Of a DNA stretch of 64,000 nucleotides, positions 1-8,254 are shown piece after piece (the first letter of the stretch is position 1; the number at the start of each line of letters is the position of its first letter). The DNA comes from JALORV01 sp035498175 (GTDB taxonomy: Bacteria > Pseudomonadota > Gammaproteobacteria > Burkholderiales > Burkholderiaceae_F). A model generated the notes under the pieces. That model saw nothing but the letters and a program-made list of their open reading frames with translations. It did no database searches and was not told the origin of the DNA. The position numbers were made by a program, and so were the translations under genes. The stretch is taken from contig DATKAJ010000025.1 of the NCBI GenBank assembly GCA_035498175.1, forward strand, positions 1 to 64,000, in the 5' to 3' direction.

Positions 1-57
1 CTGCCTCGCCTCCACAAAGGCCATGTGCAGGCTGACTTCGAGTTCCTGGGCGATCAT
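1..57 (-). CDS. clpA: ClpA, N-terminal fragment (runs off the window edge)
   Basis: Only the first 19 codons lie in the window. They read MIAQELEVSLHMAFVEARQ, the opening of the ClpA N-domain, which binds ClpS. ClpA is the AAA+ unfoldase of the ClpAP protease. Its ATG overlaps the clpS stop codon by four bases (ATGA), so the two are translationally coupled, as in most proteobacteria. The family is certain from the N-terminus plus the clpS neighbour; nothing can be said about the rest of the protein. Confidence 0.9.
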   Translation of the reverse strand, partial: MIAQELEVSLHMAFVEARQ

Positions 58-362
58 GCTTCCTCCATCACGCACTGCAGCGGATGCTGATGCTGGCGTG
101 AATAACTGCAGACCTGCTCGACCTTGGTCGCGGCGATGTCACGCGGATAGACGCCGCAGACGCCACGCCCTTCATGGTGCACCTTCAGCATGATCTGGGT
201 TGCCTGTTCTCTCCCCTTGCCGAAGAACTTCTGCAGGACTCCAACCACGAATTCCATTGGCGTGTAGTCGTCGTTCAGCAACACCACCTGATACATCGGC
301 GGAGGCTTAACGCGAGAAGCCTGCTTCTCGACGACAGTGCCTTCGTCAATCCGGTCACTCAT
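54..362 (-). CDS. clpS: ClpS, ClpAP adaptor of the N-end rule pathway
   Basis: A 102-residue protein of normal ClpS length. ClpS delivers substrates with destabilising N-terminal residues to ClpA. A flexible N-terminal tail (about residues 1-22) is followed by the core: YQVVLLNDDYTPMEFVV holds the Asn-Asp-Asp turn of the N-degron pocket, and the conserved VHHEGRGVCGVYPRDIA segment follows. The stop codon overlaps the clpA start, so the pair is one transcript. A possible -10 element (TAGAAT on the minus strand, 389-384) lies about 22 bases upstream of the start, without a convincing -35. Confidence 0.96.
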   Translation of the reverse strand: MSDRIDEGTVVEKQASRVKPPPMYQVVLLNDDYTPMEFVVGVLQKFFGKGREQATQIMLKVHHEGRGVCGVYPRDIAATKVEQVCSYSRQHQHPLQCVMEEA

Positions 363-797
363 CGACCTGCGTTTATGACTGGCATTCTATGCAAACCGCA
401 CTGTCCTTCCCGGATACAAAAAGCGTACCAATCATACGGTAAATCACCTTGCGTCCCGTCGAGTGAAACACGCGGGAATCCCGTCAGTTTCATGAAATGG
501 ATGCTGACGCAACACATTCAATGTTTGTCCGCAAAAGTCGATCGCCAGGTTGCACCGCGACGCAATCGCCATCGAGTGCGGAAAGCGCGTTGCGAGATCG
601 AAACCGGCGGACCCGAGTCCCGATCAGAGACCGCTTGACCGGCGCGGCTTTTGCTCGAACAATCGCGGCGTCAAGCTGGTATGCGGGGGCATACAGGGGC
701 TGATGCGCACACCAAAATGGCACTGTGCGCGGGATCGGGGCGGCGCCGGGCAGAGGCCACTACAGGGCGCCCATTCATCGTGGGAAGGAAAGAAGGA
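363..797. other. Intergenic region between clpS and the cold-shock gene
   Basis: 435 bases separate two divergently transcribed genes, so both promoters should lie here. The only element I can point to on the clpS side is the weak TAGAAT at 389-384. Long untranslated leaders are common for cold-shock genes, which may account for much of the remainder. Open frames crossing this stretch have no recognisable protein content and I do not call them. Confidence 0.5.
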
Positions 798-1004
798 ATG
801 GCTACAGGTACGGTCAAGTGGTTCAACGACGCCAAGGGGTACGGCTTCATCACACCGGACGACGGGGGCGAGGATCTGTTCGCTCACTTCTCCGCTATCC
901 AGATGAACGGCTTCAAGACCCTGAAGGAAGGTCAGAAGGTGCAGTTCGAGGTCGTGCAGGGTCCGAAGGGCAAGCAAGCGTCGAACATCACTTCACCAGG
1001 CTGA
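798..1004 (+). CDS. Cold-shock domain protein (CspA family)
   Basis: A 68-residue single-domain cold-shock protein, a nucleic-acid chaperone that binds single-stranded RNA/DNA and melts secondary structure. It opens MATGTVKWFNDAKGYGFI, containing RNP1 (KGYGFI), and the RNP2 region reads DLFAHFSAI, with Leu-Phe-Ala in place of the more usual Val-Phe-Val. The ATG is preceded by the purine-rich ribosome site GGAAAGAAGGA. A strong terminator follows 22 bases after the stop, so it is monocistronic. Which of the cspA/C/D/E paralogues it corresponds to cannot be decided from sequence alone. Confidence 0.95.
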   Translation: MATGTVKWFNDAKGYGFITPDDGGEDLFAHFSAIQMNGFKTLKEGQKVQFEVVQGPKGKQASNITSPG

Positions 1005-1026
1005 CAGGGGACGCACACCGCTTCGA

Positions 1027-1053
1027 CCCCGCCGCGGCGGGGTTTGTTTTTTG
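1027..1053 (+). terminator. Rho-independent terminator of the cold-shock gene
   Basis: A perfect 16-base palindrome (CCCCGCCGCGGCGGGG, 1027-1042) is followed at once by a T-rich run with nine of eleven bases T. It lies just after the cold-shock stop codon. Confidence 0.9.
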
Positions 1054-1226
1054 CGGCGCCCCTTGCGTACGCGACCCTGCTTGCCGCACGTGCACTCGTC
1101 GCGGTTGACGCGCACTGCGTGCGCTCAACATTGATTGGTCGCCCGCACTGGGGAGCGAAGCCGACGCAAGCCAGGTGGGTGCAGTCAGTGCTGCCGCCGG
1201 GCGCTCGCGTGCACCCGAGGCGATTC

Positions 1227-2474
1227 CTACATGTTTTCGATCATCACCTGGCCGAAGCCCGAGCAGCTGACCTGGGTCGCGCCGGCCATCAGACGCGCGA
1301 AGTCGTAGGTCACCTTCTTCGACAGGATCGCGCGTTCCATCGACCTGATCACAAGATCTGCGGCCTCGGTCCAGCCCATGTGCCGGAGCATCATCTCGGC
1401 CGACAGGATCTCGGAACCGGGATTCACATAATCCTTCCCGGCGTACTTCGGCGCCGTGCCGTGCGTGGCTTCGAACATTGCAACCGAATCCGAAAGGTTG
1501 GCGCCCGGCGCGATGCCGATGCCGCCGACCTGGGCAGCCAGCGCATCCGAGATGTAGTCGCCGTTCAGGTTCATCGTCGCGATGACGTCGTACTCCGCCG
1601 GACGCAGCAGGATCTGCTGCAGGAACGCGTCGGCGATCACATCCTTGATGACAATTTCGCCATGCGCAGCCCGGATCTTCATCCATGGCCCGCCGTCGAG
1701 CAGTTCGGCCTTGAACTCTCGCTGCGCCAGCTCGTAACCCCACTTGGCGAAGGCGCCCTCGGTGAACTTCATGATGTTGCCCTTGTGCACGAAGGTCACG
1801 CTCTTGCGCCTGTTGTCGACCGCGTACTGGATCGCCTTGCGGATCAGCCGCTCGGTCCCTTCACGCGAGATGGGCTTGATGCCGATGCCCGACGTGGCCG
1901 GGAAGCGGATCTTCTTGACCCCCATCTCGTCCTGCAGGAACTTGATCAACTTCTTCGCCTTGTCGGTTTCCGCTTCGTATTCAATGCCTGCGTAGATGTC
2001 TTCTGAATTCTCACGGAAGATCACCATGTTGGTCTTCTCGGGCTCCCTGACCGGGCTGGGAACGCCCTTGAAATACTGAATCGGCCGCAGGCAGACGTAC
2101 AGATCGAGTTCCTGGCGCATTGCGACATTGATCGAGCGGATGCCGCCGCCGACGGGCGTCGTCAGCGGGCCTTTGATCGAGACGACGTACTCGCGCAGCA
2201 CGGCGAGCGTTTCTTCCGGCAGCCACACATCCGGACCGTAGACCTTGGTCGACTTCTCGCCGGCATAGATTTCCATCCAGACGATCTTGCGCTTGCCTCC
2301 ATAGGCCTTCGCGACCGCGGCGTCCACGACCTTGATCATCACCGGCGTGATGTCGACACCGGTGCCATCGCCCTCGATGTACGGAATGATCGGCTGGTCC
2401 GGAACGTTGAGGCTGTAGTCCTTGTTGACGGTGATCTTCTGGCCGGTCGTGGGGACCTTGATATGCGCGTACAT
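1227..2474 (-). CDS. icd: NADP-dependent isocitrate dehydrogenase
   Basis: 415 residues, matching E. coli Icd (416). It oxidatively decarboxylates isocitrate to 2-oxoglutarate in the TCA cycle. Visible signatures are the N-terminal IPYIEGDGTGVDI, the substrate-binding segment GGGIRSINVAMRQELDLYV that contains the serine which AceK phosphorylates in enteric bacteria, and the C-terminal motif NLNGDYISDALAAQVGG. I place the start at MYAHIKVP because GGAG sits seven bases upstream; the open frame continues 18 codons further but without family similarity. No glyoxylate-shunt gene or aceK is nearby, so phospho-control cannot be inferred from context. Confidence 0.97.
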   Translation of the reverse strand: MYAHIKVPTTGQKITVNKDYSLNVPDQPIIPYIEGDGTGVDITPVMIKVVDAAVAKAYGGKRKIVWMEIYAGEKSTKVYGPDVWLPEETLAVLREYVVSIKGPLTTPVGGGIRSINVAMRQELDLYVCLRPIQYFKGVPSPVREPEKTNMVIFRENSEDIYAGIEYEAETDKAKKLIKFLQDEMGVKKIRFPATSGIGIKPISREGTERLIRKAIQYAVDNRRKSVTFVHKGNIMKFTEGAFAKWGYELAQREFKAELLDGGPWMKIRAAHGEIVIKDVIADAFLQQILLRPAEYDVIATMNLNGDYISDALAAQVGGIGIAPGANLSDSVAMFEATHGTAPKYAGKDYVNPGSEILSAEMMLRHMGWTEAADLVIRSMERAILSKKVTYDFARLMAGATQVSCSGFGQVMIENM

Positions 2475-2718
2475 GGTGTCTCCGGGGAGAATCTTCTTGT
2501 CGTCGGCGCCGCACCCGACGCACGACATCAGCGCCGCGGGAAAGTGGACTGGCCCGGCAGTTTACCCGCGGCAGCAGGCGACGAACGGCGATCGGTTTGG
2601 CCCATGTCAACCGGCCGGGTCCTCCGCGCGTTTTCGACTCGACCATCCGGTCGTCCGCTCACGGGACGGCCCACGGACAAAGGGTCCAGGGCCAAAGTTC
2701 GAATCTAGGGAGAGAAGT

Positions 2719-2991
2719 ATGAAGAAAGCAATTGCCGCGCTGATCAGCGCTCTGTTCGCGGGCGCGGTTCTGGCCCAGGGTGCGGCGGCCCCGGCCGCCC
2801 CGGCCAAGGCGGCCGCCCCGGCGACCCAGGCCGCACCGGCCGCCGCGCCGGCCGCCAAGGCCGACGCGCCGCCGGCGGACGCCAAGGCCAAGACCGACAA
2901 GAAGGCGAAGAGCGACAAGAAGTCCAAGAAGAGCAAGTCGACCACGCCCAGCTCGTCGACGACCACGACGACCGACAAGCCGAAGCAGTAA
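2719..2991 (+). CDS. Small exported Ala/Pro- then Lys-rich protein
   Basis: 90 residues. MKKAIAALISALFAGAVLA is a clear Sec signal peptide, probably cleaved before QG. The mature part is low complexity: an Ala/Pro-rich half, then a Lys/Asp/Ala half rich in Lys-Lys and Lys-Ser-Lys runs, and a Ser/Thr tail ending in DKPKQ. It has no Cys and no enzyme motif. It has a good ribosome site (GGGAGAGA) and its own strong terminator, so it is a real, separately expressed gene. Composition recalls the periplasmic acid-shock protein Asr, but low-complexity similarity is not evidence of homology; the function is unknown. Confidence 0.8.
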   Translation: MKKAIAALISALFAGAVLAQGAAAPAAPAKAAAPATQAAPAAAPAAKADAPPADAKAKTDKKAKSDKKSKKSKSTTPSSSTTTTTDKPKQ

Positions 2992-3011
2992 ACGGCGCCT
3001 CGATCGACAAA

Positions 3012-3040
3012 GGGCAGGGAACTTTCCCTGCCCTTTTTTC
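3012..3040 (+). terminator. Rho-independent terminator after the Ala/Lys-rich gene
   Basis: Inverted repeat GGGCAGGGA (3012-3020) / TCCCTGCCC (3025-3033) with a four-base loop, flanked by AAA on the left and six T on the right. It is one of the clearest terminators in the window. Confidence 0.93.
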
Positions 3041-3102
3041 GTCTTTGCCGAAGCCCTGGCGGCCTCTTCCGGCTTGCCACAGTGCCCGACTCATCGCCGA
3101 CG

Positions 3103-3564
3103 ATGCTCCGACTACTCGTGTCCTTGCGTTACCTGCTGCTAGCCGTCGGCGCGATGCTCTCGGTCGCGGCCGTCGCCCAGACCGGGCCCCAGCCCACGCT
3201 GCCGACCACGCGCCTGACGGCGGGGATGCACATCATCACCGCCGAGGTGGCGGCGGCGCCCCTGAGCCGCACAGTCGGCATGATGTTCCGTGAAACGGTG
3301 GCACCGAATCACGGGATGCTGTTCGTCTTCGAAGACAAAGGGCAGCAGTGCTTCTGGATGCGCAACACGCTGCTGCCGCTGTCGATCGCCTTCATCGAGG
3401 ACGACGGCACCATCCTGCAGATCGCGGACATGGCGCCGAAGAGCGAGGCCCTGCACTGTTCGCAGGGGCCGGTGCGCTATGCGCTTGAAATGGAGCAGGG
3501 TTGGTATGCGAAGAAGGGCATGGTCGTCGGCTCGAAGATCCGCGGCTTGCCGGCGCCACGCTAA
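3103..3564 (+). CDS. DUF192 family exported protein
   Basis: 153 residues from the ATG at 3103 (a GTG 21 bases upstream is also possible). Residues 1-26 form a signal peptide ending AVAQ. The remainder is one DUF192 domain: GMMFRETVAPNHGMLFVFE, CFWMRNTLLPLSIAFI and an acidic turn before ILQIADM are its hallmarks. The family is a small beta-barrel with no assigned biochemical activity; it is periplasmic here. It lies between a terminator and the convergent sodB, so it stands alone. Confidence 0.88.
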   Translation: MLRLLVSLRYLLLAVGAMLSVAAVAQTGPQPTLPTTRLTAGMHIITAEVAAAPLSRTVGMMFRETVAPNHGMLFVFEDKGQQCFWMRNTLLPLSIAFIEDDGTILQIADMAPKSEALHCSQGPVRYALEMEQGWYAKKGMVVGSKIRGLPAPR

Positions 3565-3611
3565 GGCACCCTAGCATCGCTGCCAGCTGGCGTTCAGGCG
3601 CCCAGCGGCCC

Positions 3612-4190
3612 TCAGGCGAAATTGCGGGCCGCAAAGTCCCAGTTCACCAGCGACGCAAGAAAGGTCTCGACGAACTTGGGACGCGCGTTGCGGTAGTCGA
3701 TGTAGTAGGCGTGCTCCCACACGTCGATCGTCAGCAACGGCTTGTCCGATGTGGTCAGCGGAGTCGCAGCGTTGCCGGTGTTGGCGATGTCGACGCCGCT
3801 TCCTTTCCTGACGAGCCAGGTCCAGCCCGATCCGAAGTTGCCGACAGCACTCTTGGTGAACGCCTCCCTGAAGGCCGCGTACGAGCCCCACTTGGCGGTG
3901 ATCGCCTGCCCAAGCGCACCCGTCGGCTCGCCGCCGCCGCCAGGCCGCATGCAGTTCCAGAAGAACGTGTGGTTCCACACCTGGGCGGCGTTGTTGAACA
4001 CCCCTCCCGAAGACTTGCGAATGATGTCCTCGAGTGGCATCGCTTCGAACTCGGTGCCCTTGATCAGGTTGTTCAGGTTCGTGACGTAGGCCTGATGGTG
4101 CTTGCCGTAATGAAATTCGAAGGTCTCCTTCGACATGTGCGGCGCGAGCGCGTCGGTCGCGTAGGGAAGTGGGGGGAGCTTGTGTTCCAT
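3612..4190 (-). CDS. sodB: Superoxide dismutase, Fe type
   Basis: 192 residues, normal for cytoplasmic Fe-SOD, which disproportionates superoxide. The four metal ligands are present: His27 (FHYGKHHQAYV), His74 (VWNHTFFW), Asp156 and His160 (IDVWEHAYY). The FWNCM and NAATPL segments favour the Fe-dependent subgroup, although Fe and cambialistic types cannot be fully separated by eye. There is no signal peptide. GAGG precedes the ATG at suitable distance. It follows xseA on the same strand after about 106 bases, an order common in betaproteobacteria. Confidence 0.96.
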   Translation of the reverse strand: MEHKLPPLPYATDALAPHMSKETFEFHYGKHHQAYVTNLNNLIKGTEFEAMPLEDIIRKSSGGVFNNAAQVWNHTFFWNCMRPGGGGEPTGALGQAITAKWGSYAAFREAFTKSAVGNFGSGWTWLVRKGSGVDIANTGNAATPLTTSDKPLLTIDVWEHAYYIDYRNARPKFVETFLASLVNWDFAARNFA

Positions 4191-4296
4191 GCAGGACCTC
4201 GACTGGTGTTCGGGAGCAAATCCAGATTCTATCTTTCACTCAGTGCCGCGGCTCGCTCGCGGCACGCCGCCCGCGAGTCGGTACTCGCGCCCGGAC

Positions 4297-5664
4297 TCAG
4301 CGCTCTTCGCCGGCCGCGTCGCCCCGTTCAACGGTCTCGACCCGGACGCCGGCGCCGCCACGGGCCAGCAGCAAGCGCAGCGAATCGCCCGGAGCAAGGC
4401 GCGCGCCATCGGTGACCGCGCGACCCTGCGCGTCGAGGGCGATTGCATAGCCACGGTTCAGCACGGCCTGCGGATTGAGCGCAGCCAGCCGCACCTTCGA
4501 TCGCTCGAGACGCGCCGCGCGCGCTGCCTGCGCGGCGCTCTGTTGCGCCGCGAGTCGCCCACGCCACTGCATCAGCCTGCCGCCATCGGTTCGCGGTCGA
4601 CATTGCAACCACCGTGCCTGTCCCGCTGCGACCCGGAGGTTCGCCTGCCCCAGCCGTCGCGCCGACGCTGCCACGGCGCGCGACTGCAGCGAAGCGACGC
4701 GCGCATCGAGCGCGGCAAACGCGGCTCGTGGCGTGGCCAGGCTGCGCTGCGCGAAATCCACGCGCTGGCCCGCGCGCTCGAGCCTCGCTGTCAGCTGTCG
4801 GGCAAGCTGCCGAACCTGGCCGGCGAGTGCGTCCCGCAGGCCGGCGCGATCGGGCGCGACCAGTTCCGCAGCCGCCGTCGGCGTCGGTGCGCGCACATCG
4901 GCCGCGAAATCAGCAATCGTGACGTCGCTGTCGTGGCCGACGCCGACAATGACCGGCAGAGTCGCCGCGCGGATGGCGCGCGCGACCGCCTCTTCGTTGA
5001 AGGCCCACAGGTCTTCGATCGAGCCGCCCCCGCGGACCAGCAGCAGCACGTCGACATCTGCCCGAGCGGACGCGCGGGCCAGCATCGCTGCGATCTCCGC
5101 GCCGGCGCCGGCGCCCTGCACAGGAACCGGGTAGACGACGACGCCCAGGTACGGCGCACGCCGCTGCAGCGCGCTGAGCACATCGCGCAAGGCCGCCGCC
5201 TGCAGTGAGGTGACGACGCCCACCGAGCGCGGCATTCGCGGCAGTGGACGGCGGGGCGCATCGAACAGGCCTTCGGCCGCCAGCCGCTGTTTGAGCCGCA
5301 GGAATTCCTCGTAGAGCCGGCCCAGGCCGGCTCGCCGCATGAACTCGACGTTGAGTTGGAACTCGCCGCGCGCTTCGTAAAGTGAAACGATCGCGGTCAG
5401 CTCGACCTGGTCGCCATCGCGCGGCCGCCAGTCGAGCAGGCTGTTGCGCGCGCGGAACATCACGCATCGCACCTGCGAACTGTCGTCCTTCAGCCCGAAA
5501 TACCAGTGCCCGCTCGCGGCGCGGGTCAGGTTGCAGATCTCGCCCTGGACCCGCACTAGTGGAAAGCTGCGTTCGAGCACTCCCGCAACGGCGCGGTTCA
5601 GCGCGGAAACCGTCAGCGCGGGCCGCGCCGTTGCTGGATCCGCGGGATCAAACTCAAGCGCCAT
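4297..5664 (-). CDS. xseA: Exodeoxyribonuclease VII large subunit
   Basis: 455 residues (E. coli XseA is 456). With XseB it forms a nuclease that degrades single-stranded DNA to oligonucleotides. Visible parts are the N-terminal OB fold (LTVSALNRAVAGVLE, GEICNLTRAASGHWYFGLKD), the catalytic core with VVTSLQAAALRDVLSAL and RGGGSIEDLWAFNEE, GVGHDSDVTIADFAAD, then a long Arg/Ala-rich coiled region and the C-terminal NRGYAI strand. I chose ATG at 5664 over an upstream TTG because it gives the family length. The small subunit xseB is far away at 40.8 kb, beside ispA. Confidence 0.96.
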   Translation of the reverse strand: MALEFDPADPATARPALTVSALNRAVAGVLERSFPLVRVQGEICNLTRAASGHWYFGLKDDSSQVRCVMFRARNSLLDWRPRDGDQVELTAIVSLYEARGEFQLNVEFMRRAGLGRLYEEFLRLKQRLAAEGLFDAPRRPLPRMPRSVGVVTSLQAAALRDVLSALQRRAPYLGVVVYPVPVQGAGAGAEIAAMLARASARADVDVLLLVRGGGSIEDLWAFNEEAVARAIRAATLPVIVGVGHDSDVTIADFAADVRAPTPTAAAELVAPDRAGLRDALAGQVRQLARQLTARLERAGQRVDFAQRSLATPRAAFAALDARVASLQSRAVAASARRLGQANLRVAAGQARWLQCRPRTDGGRLMQWRGRLAAQQSAAQAARAARLERSKVRLAALNPQAVLNRGYAIALDAQGRAVTDGARLAPGDSLRLLLARGGAGVRVETVERGDAAGEER

Positions 5665-5683
5665 GCGGGTTTCCGGGCAAAAG

Positions 5684-5884
5684 CTGTCCACAAAGCGCAA
5701 ACTTCCGTGCCCGCCTCCGGGTTGACCCGGGTGTCACCTGAACTCGGGAGGTCAAGTGCTTGATTTCGCAACAGTTTTGCATCCGCTCAAGGGGTAAGCA
5801 GACCGACCAATGTCCGCTGCGACAAGGGCTTAGCGTGCGCGGCAAGAAGTTGTCCACATACTTCTCCACAGGATTTGTGGAAAC
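5684..5884. other. Cluster of DnaA-box-like nonamers between xseA and exbB
   Basis: Four near matches to TTATCCACA occur here: CTGTCCACA (5684-5692), TTGTCCACA (5850-5858), TTCTCCACA (5862-5870) and, on the minus strand, GTTTCCACA (5884-5876). The last three fall within 35 bases; two of them form an inverted pair, TCCACA and TGTGGA, five bases apart. The stretch holds no gene. I see the motif directly; binding by DnaA is inference. No dnaA, dnaN or rpmH is near, so this is unlikely to be oriC. Confidence 0.45.
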
Positions 5885-5950
5885 TTGCGGCTACTCGAGG
5901 CCGACACTACGCTTCGCGCTCTTCGCGCGCCGCGACGGGGGATCCTACTT

Positions 5951-6556
5951 TTGCTTTCCATCATCATCGAGTTGGGCTGGCCGGTCTGGCCCCTGATCAT
6001 CGCGTCCGTGCTGGCGTTGGCACTGATCATCGAGCGCGCGGTGGCGTTGCGCCGGCCACGGATCTTACCCAGCGGGCTGCTCGACGATGTCCTCGGACTC
6101 GTGCGCAAGCAGGCGGTCAATCCCGACGTCGTCAACAAGCTTGAACAGAACTCGCCGCTGGGCCGGGTGCTCGGTGCGGCGCTGCGCAGCCATCGGGTGC
6201 TGCGCGAAGGCGCAATCCAGCAGGTCGAGGCGGCCGGCGCGATCGTCGCCAATCGGCTGACCAAGAACCTGACGCTGCTTGGATCGATCGGCTCGATCGC
6301 GCCGCTGCTGGGACTGTTCGGCACGGTCATCGGCATGATCACCATCTTCGCGTCGCAACAGGCAGGCTCCAGCCCGCAGGATCTGGCGCGCGGCATCTCG
6401 GTAGCGCTGTACTCCACGGCTTTCGGCATCATCGTCGCGGTGCCCGCGGTGCTGGCGCACCGCTACTTCCGGCGCCTGGTGGAAGACTACCTCGTGGACA
6501 TGGAGGAGCAGGCCGAGCGCCTGCTCGAGGTGGTCTACGGCGATCGGAGAAGCTAG
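5951..6556 (+). CDS. exbB: ExbB/TolQ/MotA-type proton channel subunit
   Basis: About 201 residues from a TTG at 5951; a longer in-frame start at 5885 adds sequence unlike the family. A GGGGGAT ribosome site supports 5951. It is the inner-membrane subunit that, with ExbD, couples the proton gradient to outer-membrane or other work. Three membrane segments are visible: WPVWPLIIASVLALALIIE, then GSIGSIAPLLGLFGTVIGM, then GISVALYSTAFGIIVAVPA. The middle one carries the conserved LLGLFGTVIGM. It abuts exbD with no gap. No tonB lies in the window, so the energised partner is unknown. Confidence 0.9.
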   Translation: MLSIIIELGWPVWPLIIASVLALALIIERAVALRRPRILPSGLLDDVLGLVRKQAVNPDVVNKLEQNSPLGRVLGAALRSHRVLREGAIQQVEAAGAIVANRLTKNLTLLGSIGSIAPLLGLFGTVIGMITIFASQQAGSSPQDLARGISVALYSTAFGIIVAVPAVLAHRYFRRLVEDYLVDMEEQAERLLEVVYGDRRS

Positions 6557-6979
6557 ATGCGCTTCCGGCGGCCGCACGATGAGGAGCCTGAGGTCAACCT
6601 GATTCCGTTGATCGATGTACTGCTGATCGTGCTGATCTTTCTGGCGGTCAGCACCACCTACTCGCGCTTCGCCGAACTGAAGATCCAGTTGCCGTCGGCC
6701 GAGGCGACGACGCCGGCGACACCGCCGGCGGTCGTGAACGTGGCGGTGACCGTGGACGGCCGCTACGCGATCGACAAGACGACGCTCGCGACCACCGACA
6801 GCGTCGCCCTGTCGGAAGCGCTGACGCGCGCCGCGGGCGGCCGCGACGACGTGCTGCTCGTGATCAATGCAGACGCGCAGGCGCCGCACCAGTCGGTGAT
6901 CACCGTGATGGAAGCGGCACGCATCGCTGGCATCGTGCGCATCAGCTTCGCGACGCAGCGCAGCCCCGGCCGGCGCTGA
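6557..6979 (+). CDS. exbD: ExbD/TolR-type biopolymer transport protein
   Basis: 140 residues. The short cytoplasmic N-terminus (EEPEVNLIPLIDVLLIVLIF) contains the membrane-embedded proton-carrying Asp in LIDVLLI, followed by a periplasmic alpha/beta domain from about residue 35. It begins immediately after the exbB stop. The downstream lpxK start is only five bases past its stop, so exbB-exbD-lpxK-Trm112-kdsB look like one transcript. Whether it serves TonB, Tol or another partner is not decidable here. Confidence 0.93.
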   Translation: MRFRRPHDEEPEVNLIPLIDVLLIVLIFLAVSTTYSRFAELKIQLPSAEATTPATPPAVVNVAVTVDGRYAIDKTTLATTDSVALSEALTRAAGGRDDVLLVINADAQAPHQSVITVMEAARIAGIVRISFATQRSPGRR

Positions 6980-6984
6980 GCGCC

Positions 6985-8064
6985 GTGGCAGGGCGCGCAT
7001 CTCTCGAAGCTGCGCTGAGCGCCGCGTGGCAAAGGCGCGGTGCGCTCGCCTGGCTGCTCCTCCCCGTTGCGCTGCTCTTTCGCGTCGCGCTGGCGGTGCG
7101 ACGGGCCGCGTATTCCGCCGGCATCCTCCAGTCGTTGCGCCCGACCGTGCCGGTGATCGTCATTGGCAACTTGTACGTCGGCGGTACCGGCAAGACACCG
7201 CTGACGATTGCATTGGTCCGGGCGCTGCAGCAGCGGGGCTGGCGCCCTGGCGTGGTGTCGCGGGGCTATGGCGCGGAAACCGGCCCCGCACCCCGAATCG
7301 TCAGCGTCGATGATCCGCCTGCGGAAGTCGGCGATGAGCCACTCCTGATCGCGCGCGCCACCGGCGCGGCGGTCTGTGTCGCAGCGCGCCGCGCCGCCGC
7401 TGCGACCGCGCTGCTCGCTGCCGAGCCTGCCTGCAACGTGATCGTTGCTGACGACGCTCTGCAGCACTTGGCGCTCGCACGCGATGTCGAGATCGCCGTG
7501 GTCGACGACCGCGGCCTCGGCAATGGCTGGCTGCTGCCTGCCGGCCCGCTACGCGAGCCTGCAGGACGCCTTGCGCGAGCCGATGCTGTCGTTGCGCACA
7601 ACACCGACTGCGGCGCAATCGGCCTGCCTCAGACGAGTTGCCATGCGATGCGCACGCATCTCGCCGCCGAGGCATACGCGCTCGCCGACCGCGACCGGAC
7701 GTTGGCGCTCGACGAACTCGCCCGACGGCAGCGCGCCGGTGGACTGCGCATCGCGGCTGCGGCCGGCATCGGCGTGCCCGACCGCTTCTTCGCCATGCTG
7801 ACCGCTGCCGGGCTCGCCATCGAGCCGATCCCGTTGCCCGATCATCACGCCTACGCAGACGGTGTCCCTGCGGGCCGCAGCGTCGACTTCGTGCTCGTCA
7901 CCGAAAAGGACGCCGTAAAATGCGAGCGGATCAGCGCGCTGCGGCAGGATCCGCGCCTGTGGGTCGTGCCGCTGCTGGCCCGCATTGACGAGACGCTGAT
8001 CGATCTCGTCGCAGCCCGATTGAACCGCCTGTCCAAGGCACCGCATGGACCACCGCCTGCTTGA
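6985..8064 (+). CDS. lpxK: Tetraacyldisaccharide 4'-kinase (lipid A synthesis)
   Basis: 359 residues from a GTG start. LpxK phosphorylates the 4' position of the lipid A disaccharide at the inner membrane. The N-terminal region has the membrane-binding stretch LAWLLLPVALLFRVAL; the P-loop lies in GNLYVGGTGKTPL and the conserved SRGYG follows. VVTEKDAVKC-like sequence (VTEKDAVKCERI) near the C-terminus matches the family. Its end overlaps the Trm112-like gene by 20 bases, a tight coupling usual for lpxK-ycaR-kdsB. Confidence 0.96.
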   Translation: MAGRASLEAALSAAWQRRGALAWLLLPVALLFRVALAVRRAAYSAGILQSLRPTVPVIVIGNLYVGGTGKTPLTIALVRALQQRGWRPGVVSRGYGAETGPAPRIVSVDDPPAEVGDEPLLIARATGAAVCVAARRAAAATALLAAEPACNVIVADDALQHLALARDVEIAVVDDRGLGNGWLLPAGPLREPAGRLARADAVVAHNTDCGAIGLPQTSCHAMRTHLAAEAYALADRDRTLALDELARRQRAGGLRIAAAAGIGVPDRFFAMLTAAGLAIEPIPLPDHHAYADGVPAGRSVDFVLVTEKDAVKCERISALRQDPRLWVVPLLARIDETLIDLVAARLNRLSKAPHGPPPA

Positions 8065-8227
8065 CATCCTCGTCTGCCCGATCTGCAAGGGCTCGCTCGA
8101 ATTCCGCAAGGACCCGGGCGAGCTCGTCTGCCGGGCAGACGCGCTGGCCTTTCCGATCCGCGACCGGATTCCGGTGATGCTCGAATCCGAGGCGCGCAAG
8201 CTCGAGCCGACAGAACTCGGCCGCTGA
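8045..8227 (+). CDS. Trm112/YcaR family small protein
   Basis: 60 residues. LLDILVCPICKGSLEF holds the CPxC pair of the Trm112 fold, and AFPIRDRIPVML is the conserved second half. Only one Cys pair is obvious plus VCRADA, so zinc binding may be incomplete, as in many bacterial members. Eukaryotic Trm112 activates methyltransferases; in bacteria the gene lies between lpxK and kdsB and its role is not established. It overlaps lpxK by 20 bases. Confidence 0.93.
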   Translation: MDHRLLDILVCPICKGSLEFRKDPGELVCRADALAFPIRDRIPVMLESEARKLEPTELGR

Positions 8228-8254
8228 AGGCGGCCGTCGCGACCGGGTCGCCTC

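Noticed and set aside
5684..5884. An origin of replication
   Set aside because: DnaA-like sites are present but there is no dnaA, dnaN, rpmH or AT-rich unwinding stretch nearby.
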